A DNA stretch of 64,000 bases from Pomphorhynchus laevis. Taxonomy: Eukaryota; Acanthocephala; Palaeacanthocephala; Echinorhynchida; Pomphorhynchidae. The translations under genes were made by a program, and so were the position numbers. A model generated the notes under the pieces. It saw only the letters and a list, made by a program, of their open reading frames with translations. It had not been told where the DNA came from and did not search any database. Positions 9,601-24,600 of the stretch are shown piece by piece. The first letter of the stretch is position 1, and every line of letters starts with the position of its first letter. Where the stretch lies: NCBI GenBank assembly GCA_012934845.2, contig WNNJ02002194.1:1-64000 (forward strand), written 5' to 3'.

Positions 9601-12600
9601 TGCTCGAGAATTATTAAGAGATACTAAGATCCATATGAACTTCGAAATATAGAATAGCATCCAAATCGACAATGCCATCCAATAAGACGTTCCAAGGAAA
9701 ATATACTAATTCCGGAAGATAGTTTTGTTAATCTCTCAGATATTTCGTTGACAAATGAACAGAAATTTAGGTATTAAACTTAGGTCTTGATTTCAACAGT
9801 TGTTCTAGAGAATTTTCAAGATATGACACATTACGCACTATAAAAATGTTAGCTAATAAATGCTACCAAAATGTGGAAGATGATAATCTAAAGGTAAGTA
9901 GTAAAAACTCATTAGGATGTAAAATTTTTAATAAATTTGAAAATATTCCACCAAATTTTCAATCAAAACCAAACATATCGAAAAAACTAAAAACGGCATT
10001 GAAAGAAATGAAAAATAATCAAAACATCGTCATTAAAATAGCGGACAAATCAAAACAACCCGTAATTTGGGCAAAACATGATTACATGTCTGATAGAAAC
10101 AGACAGCTTGAAATGCGTATTTACGAAGAAGTTACGAAATCATTGTTGAATATAGCTATCAAAAACTTAAAAAATCATTTGGAACGTCATGTTTCGTTAC
10201 AATCGATAGATATATCAGAAATGAATTCATTATTTTGTAATGAATCTCAATTTGGTCAATTTTATATGCTGCCCAAAATCCACAAAATCGATATAAACAA
10301 TGTAAAGGCCGACCAATTATTGACAACCTAAATTGCCCTACAAAATTATTATCTACTTACATTCACAAACAATTCAAAGCTATTTTATCAAATGTACCAG
10401 CGCATATCTCAAATACACTAGATTTTCTTAAACGTTTTAATGCCATAAAACATGTAATACCGACAAATGCTCGATTATTCACATTAGATGTATCATCTCT
10501 ATATACTAATATTCCACATAAAGATGGGTTGTATTGCATTGATCAGAAATTGAAAGACAGTAATTTCCCAAATAAACAAAGACAGTTTATATCAGAATCT
10601 GTGAAAATAATTCTTGAAAATAACGTTTTTCAATTCGGAGAAAGATACTTCAATCAGATCCACGGGACGGCAATGGGTACACCCATGGCACCGATGTACG
10701 CCATTATATACATGGATTAATTCGAGCAAGAGAAGCTAGAATCTGCAAAAAACGCCCTCTATACTGGTGGCGTTACATTAATGATCTATTCATGGTATGG
10801 AATAGGTCAGATCATGACTTAGAAATGTTTATTGCACATCTTAATGACGGTCCACTGACTTTAACAGTTAACAAATGTGTCCCCATTCCTTTCTTGGATG
10901 TAGAAATATGTAAAGATAATAAAGGAAAATATTATACAAGATACACAGAAAGGCAACATCAAACAATATGCTTTCGCATAGTTTAAGCTACCATCACTTA
11001 AAAACGAAGAAAAATATGATATACAACGAAGCCTTGCGTATATTAAAAATTTGTTCCAAAGAAGATCACTTATCGTATTTGACTAAATAACTTCTAAGCA
11101 GATGCTACAACAAATTAATTATTTATAAGCAAATTAAAAAGGCAAGGAGACACCATCCTTATATACTCTACTGGGTAGATAAATATGGTCTGCACAACAA
11201 ATGTTCCGGTTCAAGAGCGAAAGCCCAGACGTTTAAGCAACCTGTCAGAAATACATTCTTTTACTGTCACACAGGCAACCGAAACAACAAGTAAGTACTT
11301 CATTCTACTGATGAGTGTTGCCGTGTACTCCATCATTTTGATGCTGAAAGGGACGTCTAGAAATGACATTGATCATGCAGTTCATTGATCGAAGCCAATT
11401 TCAATCGACAGCAACATTGAATACATTACGAATTCCATTTGAAATCATGGTCGTATTTCATTCCGCACAGACGCATTTAACGTCAATACGCAAAATCCAA
11501 TTTTGGATCCAACAAGTGAAGCGAACGGTCAGCAACAAACTCTGCTGAGTAGATAAAGATGGTATGCACAACAAATGTTTTGGTTCGAGAGCAAAGCCTC
11601 AAACGTTTAAGCAACGTGTCGGAAATGCATTCCTTCAATGTCACACAGGCAACCATAACAACCAGTGGGTACTTCATTCTACTGATAAGTGTTGCCGAGT
11701 ACTCAATCATTTCGGTGGTAAAATGGTTGTCTAGAAGTGACATGGTGACTGAACGTCATGAATCAAAGTTCAATCTACCAAGCAACACCATTTTCTATAT
11801 ATATGATTCAACCAGGACTGTCTATTACACCTATCTGCTTTTCTCTATATATAGAGAATTTCATGCTTTGACACTGCAAGACGGCGTGAAGAAGCCTCAT
11901 CAGTTGCAGCAATACAATGTATACACATGAAAAACATACTATATATAGATTAAAGCAGAAAGAATTCACTATATGCTAATTGCATAACGTAGCTTTGGCT
12001 TTCGAATATGCTGCAACTGATTAAACTTCTCAAATCCGAAACGGTACGCCGTATTGCAGTGCAGAAATATGAAATTTTCTCTCTCTATGTACACATACAG
12101 TAATTATTAAAATAATTTATATTCTATTATATATATTGCATATGTTAACTGAACATAAAAAAGAACATAACAGAAAATTTGATTCCCGAAAACACCATTA
12201 AAATCTATTCGTTTTAATCTTGATATTTTAGTTAAATGTTTATAAATTGGGACTTCAATGTCCTTGCAATGTCCTTTATAATTTTAACGAAATAGCCCAT
12301 TTTTCCAATTGTGTATACCTTTTTCCGAAGATTAATGTAGTTATACAGTACATTCAAAACAATTAAAAATATATTTGTTCATTAGCTTTTCGTTTTCTTG
12401 CGGTGTTCTTTCAAATATTTTTTAATAAAACATGGTATATCTGGCAGCAGCGGCGGCACAATCAATGGGCAATAGCTCATGCAACCTAACCGCAAACAGT
12501 GACCAACCGCCATCACTAAACACACGTTGAGTGGCGTCCTAACAATTGACTATAAGTAACGCATTTTGTGACATTAAGTGTGGTTGTGGATGCAGTAAAA

Positions 12601-15600
12601 ACTTTCTTTGTTTAATTGTGTTATGGCAACTGGCGACGAGGGAGTTTTACGAACGATCTTAATGCATCAGCAGTTGTTAGAGCTGTTGGCGAATCGCAAT
12701 GGACAAAACAACGATGAACAACACCACCGTAGACAAGTTTCAGGATATCGACCGGTTTATCGAGGACAAGGAGGAGTGGGCAAATTATTATGAGCAGCTT
12801 GAGCAACATTACCGAGCTCAATCGGTTTCAGATGACGACCATAAAAAAAACAACTTTTGTTGTCATGGATTGGATCAGAAGCATACCAACTCATAAATCG
12901 ATTAAATGCTGGTCAAAGTTTGGATGACACAAGGATACATACAATTGGTCCAACTTCTGAACCAGCACTTCCTTAAACCAACACACATAATCGCAGCTCG
13001 ATATTCTTTTCACCAATGTGAAATGGGTCCAAATGATACATATGCCACCTGGTTGGTGAATTTAAAGGACAAAGCAAGGCTGTGCGGATTTTTCAATTAA
13101 ACAATCACAAACGAATGTCAAGCAATCGAAGAAAGAATATGCGATCATATTGTTATAAAGACCCCACGTGACCACGTGATAAATACTATGCTACAAATGG
13201 AAAATCTAACCCACGCTGATCTTATGCGTGTTTGCAAGACACATGAATTGATACAGGGCACACAGCAGCTAGTTCAGTGTCGATCGACAGAATTCGGACA
13301 AAGCATGACGATGAAACGTGAAACAGATCAAATCGACCTCATTAGATCCACTAATAAGTCCAATGCTCAAACATGGCGAGCAACAAACAAGCCTCAATCA
13401 TCGTGCACAATATGTGGAAGACAGCACACATGATTTCAAAGATGTCCAGCAACTGGAAAAACTTGCAGACGCTGCGGAAAAATTAGTTACTTCGAAGCGT
13501 GTTTGTCGCAGTACGAATACACCAACCCATAACAACGTTCAGGCAGTGGAGATGGTCAGTGATAATGATAGTGAGATTTTGAGATCTATCAACACGATCG
13601 AGCACGATGATATCATCCCGATTATAAAAGTACAAATCAACGGGCAATGTATAAATATGGAATTTGATACTGGGGCTAGCGTCTTAATAATTTCAAGAGC
13701 TGTTTGGCAACACATCGGAGAACCGACATTACATGCATCCAAAGTGTTGAAAACTTATGGTGGACAAGTACTTCAGTCTATCGGAAAATGCTTGGTAACC
13801 GCAACATTAAATAAACAAGCGCAATTGTTATGGGTAACGGTACTTGAAACATCTTGTAGACCCCCTTTATGGGCGACCCTGGATATCGGAATTCAAATTG
13901 AAATGGCCCGAATCAGTTATAACAATAAGAGAGCAGGAAATCAACTCATCACCATTGTGTTCAATAAAAGCAACGTACGAAAACAATGAGGAATTGTATA
14001 ATCTCTTGCAGAATTATGCAGAAGTATTTGGTCCAGGGACAACGGACGTAAAATATTACGAAGTAGAATTGACCATCGACACTAACGCCATACCTCACTG
14101 TTGGGGTAGTCGGAGACTACCATTCTCTCTACGAGAATCAGTGGAAGCTGAGCTACAGAGACAGCTAAAACAAGGAGTCATAAAAACCAGTAGATACCTC
14201 TCAAGAAATAGTTGACTGGGCGGCGCCAATAGTAGTCACACATAAATCGGACGGATCGGTGAGAATATGCGGCGATTTCAGAGTTACAATTAATCCGTAC
14301 TTACGGATGGATACATATGTGCTACCTACACTGGAAGACATCACTGAAAAAATAGCAGGCGGCCTCCACTATTCTGTCCAGGATTTAAAAGACGCATATC
14401 TACAACTAGCAGTGAAGCAGTCATCAAGGAAATACTTGACCATTTCGACACATAAAGGGTTTTACCGATATACCCGTATGCCTTTCGGCATTAGCACGGC
14501 GCCGATCGTATTTCAACGGTATGTCGATCAGATTCTACAGGGTATCCCCAAGGTAGCGGCGTACCTTGGTGACATTATAATTATGGTAAAACATCGAACG
14601 AACATTTAGATAATCTACAGAAGGTATTGGAGAGATTAAAGCAAGCTGGAGTGAAAGTGAAACGTGAGAAATGCAGTTTTCTCCAAGAAAGAGTAAAATT
14701 CTTAGTTCATGTGTTAAGGAAAGATTGCACACAAGCGTGTCCTAATAAACTGGAGGCTATACAGAAAATGCCCACACCAACAAACAAAGGCGAATTACGA
14801 TCCTTCCTTGGGGCGGTAAACTATTTGAACCGGTTTATTCCAAGTCTGCAACCCAATTGCAAAAGTCTGTACGAGCTTAGTGGCCGTCGAGCGGTTTGGT
14901 CATGGAAACAGGAGCATACGCAAGCATTTGAAAAAGTCAAGGAATCACTCATGGATGCTCGTATACTAAAGAACTTCGACATTCACAAGGATGTTCATCT
15001 CACATGTGACGCGAGTGACAATGGTTTGGGAACAATATTATTACAAGAAGACTCGAATCATGTTAAATTACCGGTAGCATACGCTTCCAGGACACTGAAG
15101 CCCAATGAAAAGGACTATGCCCAAGTGGAGAAAGAAGGATTGGCAATAGTATTCGCGGTACGAAAATTTCATCAGTATATCGCCGGTAGAAGATTCATGC
15201 TATGGAGCGATCACAGACCGCTTAAATACATTTTTGGAAAAGATCGAAATTTAAGCAAAATGACTAACCAGCGATTGATCAGATGGGCCCTAACCTTAGC
15301 ACAGTACAACTATGAATTGAAATATATCGAGGGAAGGAAAAATACGATGGCTGATGTACTTTCTCGACTTCCGATTCATAACCCATTAGATTTAATGCAT
15401 CTAAATTTAATGCATTAAATTTAATGCATCTAAACTCGATGTTATTTTATATTACAATGAACTGAGTAAAAGAAATTAATCGGAAATCTTTGTTAAATTA
15501 GAAGAATAGAGACTCCAAGATTAGGAAGGTGCATAAATTAGGATTTAATTTAATCAGCATGGTTAATCGAAACTCATGGCATATAAGAGTCAAAATAATG

Positions 15601-18600
15601 TAGTGATTAAACATGTCGTATTTACACGAGAAACATTACAACGTAAAAAATTAATGTTTTTGAACTCGCGGAGTACAACATGATATACTAGTAATGCATA
15701 CTATGTATTTGATAATATGTGAGTGAGAGCAAACGCTGAAAAGACATTTATTTGTAACTGCTTAATATGTTGAATAAATGTCAGGCCAGGTAAGGATTTG
15801 CATGAATGATTAAGACAGTGGAAAAAGTTTCTATGCTGTCAAATCTACAGTTCCGATCTTACAACAGCAAATATTATTAGATATAACGTTTAATATAGCA
15901 AAAATAAGAAAAATATTACGGCAAGTTGATTGTGCAATAAAAATTGATTGAATAACTTGTTGATTCAAAAAATAAGAGAAATATTGTGGAAAGTTGATTG
16001 AATGAACTTGTTCATTCAAATTTGATTCAATCAACTTGTGGCAAGTTTGTTGAACAATAAATAGAAATGGCAACTTAATAAGAAAGTTATTAAGACATTT
16101 TATCGATAATGATTCTGGCCTAATCAGCGATGCAAGTATAATACAAAAACGTAGGTTAAAGATATTTTAATTTCTCAAAATGAAACGGGACGATTTAGCT
16201 AGATAAATGTTGATATTTTAAGCATTATTGATATTTATTCAATATAATAAAATTTACAAACAAGAGTGTGCCAATTGACGACTTCACAAGCGAGACATAA
16301 ACACGCAAATAATAGAATAAATGCTTTACATTGTGTGCTAAAAATGTATTTTGTGAAAGATAACAATGACTTACCACCAGACAGTAATGGTCGAACATGA
16401 TGGGACATGATCATAGGATCGGGATGAAAGTTCATTGGATTCATAACGTTACTGAAATTACTGCTATTTTGCTGATTTGTTGATGCCGGTATCAAATTTG
16501 CATTTGTTTGTTGATTATTACCATCGATATTCGCAACTGTATTTGATGAAGTCTGTAAATTAACGGCGGATCGATTAATTGCATTGCGAGCTGCAGTTGC
16601 TGCTGCCATTGCAATCTGTTGCTTGTAAAATGAAGTATTACTTGAAATAACCTGATGAGACGAGGAAGGGTTTGTACGACTATTATTTTGTTTAAAGTAA
16701 GGCTGAGAGGTATTGATTTGGTTGTAATTAACTGGCTTCATAAATAACTGTTAATATGTAAATTATCTAATAATTTCAAAATATTTGTAATATTATACAT
16801 TGCTTCTCGATAATTCAGACAATTGTGATAAACGAGCATCAATATTATTTTCAGCTGTTTGCTGATCGTCGATGTTTTCAAAACGAATACGTTTATTCTC
16901 TAAATGGAAGTATTATGTGAAGTAGAAATTAATTACTGGATAAAGGAAACGATATTATTTAGCACTTACGTTTTGAATGCATATTTCTAGCAGTCTTTAA
17001 CCTTCGTTCACTTTCGTCATTGTCGCTATCGTTGGAATCGGTATCATAATCGCTAAGTTGCGGTGGAGCTCCTGGTGGTGGGCCCGGTGGTTTACGACTA
17101 TAGCTCAGCGACCTTATTGCAAGAGATGTTAAGTAACCATAGATAACTTGATTAAAATCATTGTATTTTTATTTTTTTGTTCAATGTGCATATTTTCAAT
17201 AATTTTAAATCAATACACTAATCTGCGTATTTTCGAAAATGTTAGCATTTTACGAATCATATTACGAATCAGATCAGCTAATTGAGTCTATGTATTTTAC
17301 ATTATTTACAAATTAAACGATACTGTTAAATAAAATTAAAATAATTAAAACATCAATAATAAAATAATTATAAATAATAAATAATTGTTATATAAGACTT
17401 TAGATAGTTTATATCAAGTTAAAATTGAAATTGAAATTTAAAATAAAAATTAATTTTCTTTCATTTACACGTATTACTTACACATTCTATATATATCCAT
17501 AAAAGTATAAACATAAATTTATATTATATATAATCTCAAGATGAAGACGCTCTCTCACAATATCAACTCAATGTAATAAAATAATACAAATATATAGATA
17601 TTCTCCTTACGAAGACTATGTTAACAGATTTTTGATAATGCTCCCCGACTGAAAGAAGATACATGCTCCAAAATTTAAAATAAATGTTTACATCGAACTA
17701 ATTATTGCAATCTATTAATTAATCAACAATAATGTATAGCCACTCTTGAATTTATTCAGTGAAATGAACTATTAAAACTGTATTGGCTGTGCAACACAAA
17801 TTAGGTGAAATATAGTTGATTGATATACATACATAATATATAGTTGAATGAAATACATAATATTATTTGAAAAGATTTGAGGTAGTACAATATTCTAGCA
17901 GTATTATTTTTAAAATTAATTAAGCAAATTATCAATGTGTAAAAATACTAATTTGTAGGATCAATATTTTGTTTACAAAAACATGCATGTACATACATTA
18001 TAACTACGTATATATGAAGCATTAAGGCTAACTATTTGTATCACTTTATTCGGAGTGCAATTCTTCCGTTGCATTATTATCCAAAAAGAAAATAAATATC
18101 AAACACAAACCGTGTAATTGAAGATCGACAAGCGAGTAACAGCTTTTGAGAATTAAAAGTACAAGAATTTAAAACATTGTGCGTGGTAGGATTAAATTGA
18201 TGTATTTGTGGGTGAATAAATATAAATAATAGGTATTATACTACTTAAAAAATTATATTATGTACATTATTCTAAAATTTGGCAATTGTATGGTATATCC
18301 ATATCAATCATGTGATTAATGAAAGCATAACAAACTTTGTACAATAATTGTTGAACTTTATGATCAGTTCGAAATAATCTTTAATTATGATGAATTACCG
18401 TATGATACAAAGGGAACAAGAAAACTAAAACGGTGTATCGTAATAGTAGATCAACAACTGACGATAATCTATCACCATTTAACTGTAGTTTGACGGCGAC
18501 ATTTACCATCCAAATTTGTAAAATTGATAGGCACACAACGGCAATTACTTGACAAATGTTGTGTGATTTATAATATTCATTTAAATTACAAATAAATATT

Positions 18601-21600
18601 TATAATTATCACAATTTATTTTCAATATTTATTTATTATTTCTAATTTACACACATACTGCAAAGATTAATATCCCGTAAAATAGCATCTCTGTGACAAT
18701 TAAACTTAATAATGACATGACATTACTTAAAAATGGCATAAAAGTAAATATTGACCATTCGATATTGTCAAGTGAACTTTTTAAATTTCACATAAAGGTT
18801 CAAATAAACAGATGAATTTGAATAAACGAATTAATCTAGACAAAAAATCTTCTGATTTTAACTACAAACTAGTGAAAATTAGTAACTTATTTATGTATAA
18901 TACAAAACTTGTTTCAAGCATAACTGTTCAGGGAATAGAAAAATCAATACCTTGGATTTGTGGTAGAATTGTTTTCATTAGTAGATGTCTTTTTTAAAAT
19001 TCCTTTCTTTTGTTGCATTAGATGTTTGTGTTGGAAAATAATTTCTGGCTTAGCCGCAACGACAGCAGCGGCAGCAGCAGTCGCAGCGGCCATTGCGGCG
19101 CTGTTAATTTGTCCACTGCTCCCATAATTAAGACCGACATTGTTAACGTCGGTTGACATTTGATTGGGAAAAGGCTTATTTTGAGAAATGTTTTGTGTTT
19201 TAGAAAGCGATGCAGGAGCGCTCGTCGATGGCAATGGAATTTCACTCGGAGCTATAAGGTACGAAAGCACTAAAATGGTAAATGTATCGGTAATGCTTAA
19301 GAAATCACAATGTAAAGTGTATTAACTGCTAGTAGAGGATGAATGATCTGGTAGTGGAATATCATCGACTTTAACGCGTTGAGCTTGGATTACGGACTCT
19401 AAACATTTCAAATTTAACATAAGTAATAACATTTCGAAACGTACATTTCGATACGTTGATTTAAAATCAATAACAGCATAAATTGTAAAATAAATTCAGT
19501 TTTAATTCCAGTAACAATTTCAATTAACTCAGATCATTAAACTAAAGCGATATATTTTTACTATAGATGTACCAAAAAGCGAATTGAAATAATTGTATTT
19601 TCACGTCCGGTACTTTTCGAAAAAGTATATAAATGATTTAATAATTATTTTAATACCAAATATAAAAATTAATTCATTAAAATATTTAGATTTTTATAGA
19701 CTTTTGATATTTTTAAACAATATACAGCATGCATAAAGTCGTATGTGTCAGTAATAAAATAAATATTGAAAATATTTTGCTAAAAATTCATGTCGATAAA
19801 TAATTAGAAACTTATTATAAAATCTAATATTTTAGAACAAATAAATCGGCTAAATATTTATAGTATAAGTTTATAAATCGGTATATGATTAGCATAAGTA
19901 ATATAAAACTTCAATTAATTAAAATATTGTTGTAAAGATAGTAAATGAAACTCATTGTTAAATAAAAACATCATTTTTAATTCGATGTTTGTCTGTTACC
20001 GTATTGATTAAAGGAATTGGGTTCAAAATACAATTGCACATTAAATTCTCTGAATATGTATTATCTTCAGTCTTGAAAACTTAGACTAAAACAAACTCTT
20101 TTGACGAGAAAGAGCTCTACGAGAAGTAATTTCTTTCAACTTATAATGTTTTCAAATATCAAGCTAATATTAACAATTTTCATCAGTACAAATGCTAGCT
20201 ATACACAGAGAACAGAAAATACTCAAAGAATAGATAATTAAAATTCTTATTAAAGAATAATTATGTATTCTTTAATATAAAATCATAAACATTAAAGAAA
20301 TATAAAACAAAAACATTAAAATAATTAAAACAAATAGCATCATTAAAAATACAACATATATATGACATCAAACAAACTAGAAAGCAGTATATTTGTCGCA
20401 AAAATCAAACAACAAAGCGACAACGAAACCATACAAAAAGAAAATTATGTTAAAGTAGAATTAAAATCAATTTGAAAAATTGAAATTGGAAAAAAATTGA
20501 AAACATTTAAAATTCGAGAAAAAATAATAAAACTATAAAATAAACTGTATATATTTAAATCAACAAAACTATAAATTAAATTAAAGTTGCTTAGCTTATA
20601 ACAAATATAAGTGGCGGAATAACTTTAATAAATTCAAATAATTGTAGGCATTTAATATTTAAGTATGCTAAATTCATTATAAAACAGAATAATTTTATCT
20701 TAATTTAGATTTATATTTATTAAAATATAAATATTTGTAGCTTCCGCATTGTTTTCCTAATATTTTAAAAATATAAGTTTATTTTTGTTATTAAATTGTT
20801 TTTCATTTCAATTTCTCAAATTATTCTCTATTTTGCTTTACGACAAAATAAGAGGAAGACTGCCAGTCCTCCTCTGCATCCAGTAGTGGGAGGGATCTGA
20901 CACTGATGAGTCATTGTGATGACGAAACGGCATTCGTCATTCTTTCGCGTCTGGCTTACATGTTTTACAAGAAATTTACGCGGAATGATCTCAATCTCCT
21001 TAAATAAAAGTTAGCCGATATTTAAGAGACCTGCGCTGGCATTTGCCAGTGCTTTTGCTAATGATCCTTTTTGGTGAAGCTGTAGTACTGATTTAGTACT
21101 CTATGATGTTACTAGAAAATTTTCTAGTACATCATTCACATTGATTCATTCATTGATTGCCGTCTGCCAGTCCTCCTCTGCATCCAGTAGTGGGAGGTAT
21201 CTGACACTGATGAGTCATTGTGATGACGAAACGGCATTCGTCATTCTTTCGCGTCTGGCTTACATGTTTTACAATAAAATAAAACTATTTTTACACATTT
21301 CTTTATTCCTATAAATTTACAAAATTATAATAAAATAAAGAAATTGGTAATTTTGATACTTGGTAATATATTTTATACTAAATAATGTAATCACTTATCA
21401 TGCAAAGCTAGAGTCCATAAACAGTATATAATAAATACAAGCATTGTTTAAGACATCATTCCCCTATAAGTCAAAGGATTTAGAAATCAAACTTCCGCAA
21501 TTACCGAAGCAAGATGAAGGCTTAATTAAGTTCAGTAAGCTACTACACATTAAGTTTTAATAAACTTATATGATGTTTGAAAAATCAATGAAAACTCTTC

Positions 21601-24600
21601 GTGTATAAAACCACAATGCACACATGCTGTCAAAGACAACTAAGATTCGACGCTAGCATGATGACCGGTATAGTGTCTCGCTAAAAGAATACCATAAAAC
21701 TATGTCATCAAATATAGAGAGAACAATTACTATTCCTAGCCTTATAGATAAGTTTTTCGTAATATATCAGATTTGACAATGTGAATGGTAATTAAGAGCA
21801 ATTATAAGATCGATTTGGATTGCAATAAGATTACATTGCACTGGATGCAAGAAGATCGTTCCAGTTGCAAAACTATCAAATTAACTTTTCACTCTTTCAA
21901 CAATCCGAGAAAATATTCTTATCAATTTCATATGAGCTTGAAATATAGAAAATATCATTTGACTATACAAACGAAACATTTAGGCAGATATGATTTCTTA
22001 GCTTGAGCTATGCTCGTGTTTCAACTGAAATTTAGCTTTCCAAAAATTTTCATTTAGAACGGAAACTTTTTCAATCATTTATGTCAAATATGATTCCGTT
22101 CAAATATCAATACCGCTTATTGCAGACTGAGCACGTATCGAATCCAGATTCCTCAATTAATCAGAATGGAAACAGTGTTTTGCCTGATGAATCAAAGTTC
22201 ACAAACTTAGGGTTCAAGTTTACTAGTAATAAAAGAAAACAAAATATGACTGAAAAAGATCTAAACAGCATACAAAATTTATCGCTTAATGTTTCTACCA
22301 ACCATCATTTACGAACATGAACTTTGGATAGTGATCAAAATGTGAAGCCAAACAAGCGGGATAAAGCCTAGTTTTACAAAAATTAGTAAAAAAATCATAA
22401 GAATATCTAATATATAGTGCTATATGTGAACGAAAGTATAAGTAAATAATTGAAAATGTTGTTGTACCATAATAGTTACATAATTCTTTTCTTCGCAGTT
22501 CATAATCTGATTCCATTGCCTTCAATTCATTAACCTTCGTCGGATCATCTCGGCACTAAAGAAAATAGTATAGCACTAAAGTTTGTTTAACATTTACAAC
22601 TTAAATAAACTTGGTTACATGTGAATTACCTGTGACAAGGGATAATTCTAATTTTATATAAAACTAAGTTTTCAACAATGTTTATTTTAAACCTGAAAAG
22701 CACATCGCCAAAATCTTGATATTTTTAGAATAAAGGATTTATTGTGTCACACGGATTCAATTCTTAAATAGAATATTTTTTGCTTAATAAGAACGTGATT
22801 ATCACTGATTTTAAATATCAACAGTATTCTGTTTGATTAATTATATATAAGATTTGAAAATTCCAAATCAGTAAGTAGGAAAAAAGTAAAAATCAAATCG
22901 TATATACTTTTTATCGTATATAATCGTTTAAATCTATATACTTTATATTGTTTGCCATATGATAAATAGATTTTATATTTCCATTATGGTGTTATTTTTA
23001 AAATATTTAGAACGACAATTTAAAGAACCAGATCAACTTTGCAGTCAAAACTAATAATTTAAATAAAGTAAAGATTAAAATCAATTGTTATAATATATAT
23101 ATTGAGATGTATTGTGTGATAATATCAAAATAACGAAAACAAAAACGAAATTTTTATATACAACGAAATATATACATCAAAAACATAGCAAAAGCAAATA
23201 CATAATCAAATATAATGCAAAGAGGTAAATACGTAAATAGACCTAAGTATACATACGAATTGAAAATATCGAACAATCAACGCATCTACAAATGTCTACA
23301 ACACATTAGAACAAACTAGCCTCTTAAAAATATAAGTGTATAAGATGTAAGTAGAAGCTGATAATTTCGTAAGGTTGATTTTCGCTCTCATAAAATTGTA
23401 TAATTTAAATAACGCTTTTGATTGAATAGGACGAAAATGTATAAAATTAGGGCTATTCGGAAATACGAACTAATTTTAAATGAAAATCCGCAAATTGAAA
23501 AACAGGTGTTAATGCTATTATATAATTAGATAAATGCAGTCAAATACAATTTGCAACTCACATACAATCTCATAAGACGGTCCCATGTTTCCTTAAGCTT
23601 TCTTCTCTTCTCATGTAGCACCTTTACATTGTATGGTGGTGGATTAATTGGATCAAATTCCATAACATCCAGCGACTTTAATTCGCTCATAATCGACACG
23701 GGATCTTTGTTTTTTAGCACTGCTTGACGAACAAGCATTCGTTGCTTCTTGTTCTTTTTAAGTTCACGCTTCCTCGCTTCTTTTCCTATAACAACAACGC
23801 GAAAATAAAAGCAACAATATCAGCTCATGAATTTTACATCCATTCAATAATGAATAATTAAATTAAAGTAGTTATATTATAAATTATACCTAGTTTTGTA
23901 AGTTAAAACTTTAAACCTAATTTTGTATCTGTTTTAAAACCTATTTTCTATTTTTATGTCTAGTTTTGAGATTTATATAACAGCATAATGTATATTGGTT
24001 AAAAAATCATTTAAAGACTAAATACATCATTTGATTAAATAGTTATAATCATAATACAACTACTGATTTAAACAGAACCAATAACAAAGCTAAAATCTCG
24101 TCGTAATTATCCGTTTTAGCAGTTTTTAGTAAGTAGTATTTTAATAGTATTGTGCTGCATCCTTGTAAAAACAAGACTTGTATAGATAGAGTTTGACTCA
24201 TTCATTTAAATTCTGGAAGTTTCATATTAGAATTCAAAACAATTATACGTTGTTGGATACGTCCAAGTAAATAATTTATCAATAGGCATAGTTAAAAACA
24301 CCCATACATAAAAAAGTTTAAGATCAAATAAACATACATTCAAGATAATTCTTGTCAGTTCCAGATTATTCCTGTCAGTTCCAGATTATTCCTGTCAGTT
24401 CCAGATTATTCCTGTCAGTTCCAGATTATTCCTGTCAGTTGCGCTCGCTACGCTCGCGGATTGAGCTCAACCTTTCGATAAAAGGTGATGCCTAGAAAAG
24501 CTCGATCTCATATCCCTGTTCCTGATCAAGCATCTTCCACAACGGAATGCAATGATGGTTATACCAGTTTTGAAGTTTGATGTGATTCCAAAGATTGTGA

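Noticed and set aside
11300-11365. Hammerhead at CTACTGATGAGTG in the 374-bp repeat
   Set aside because: The second copy has CTGATAAG, and no GAAA strand follows a proper stem II.
11185-11930. Genes starting MVCTTNV in both 374-bp repeats
   Set aside because: The frames differ in length and end at unrelated places; similarity is due to the DNA repeat, with no codon-level signal.
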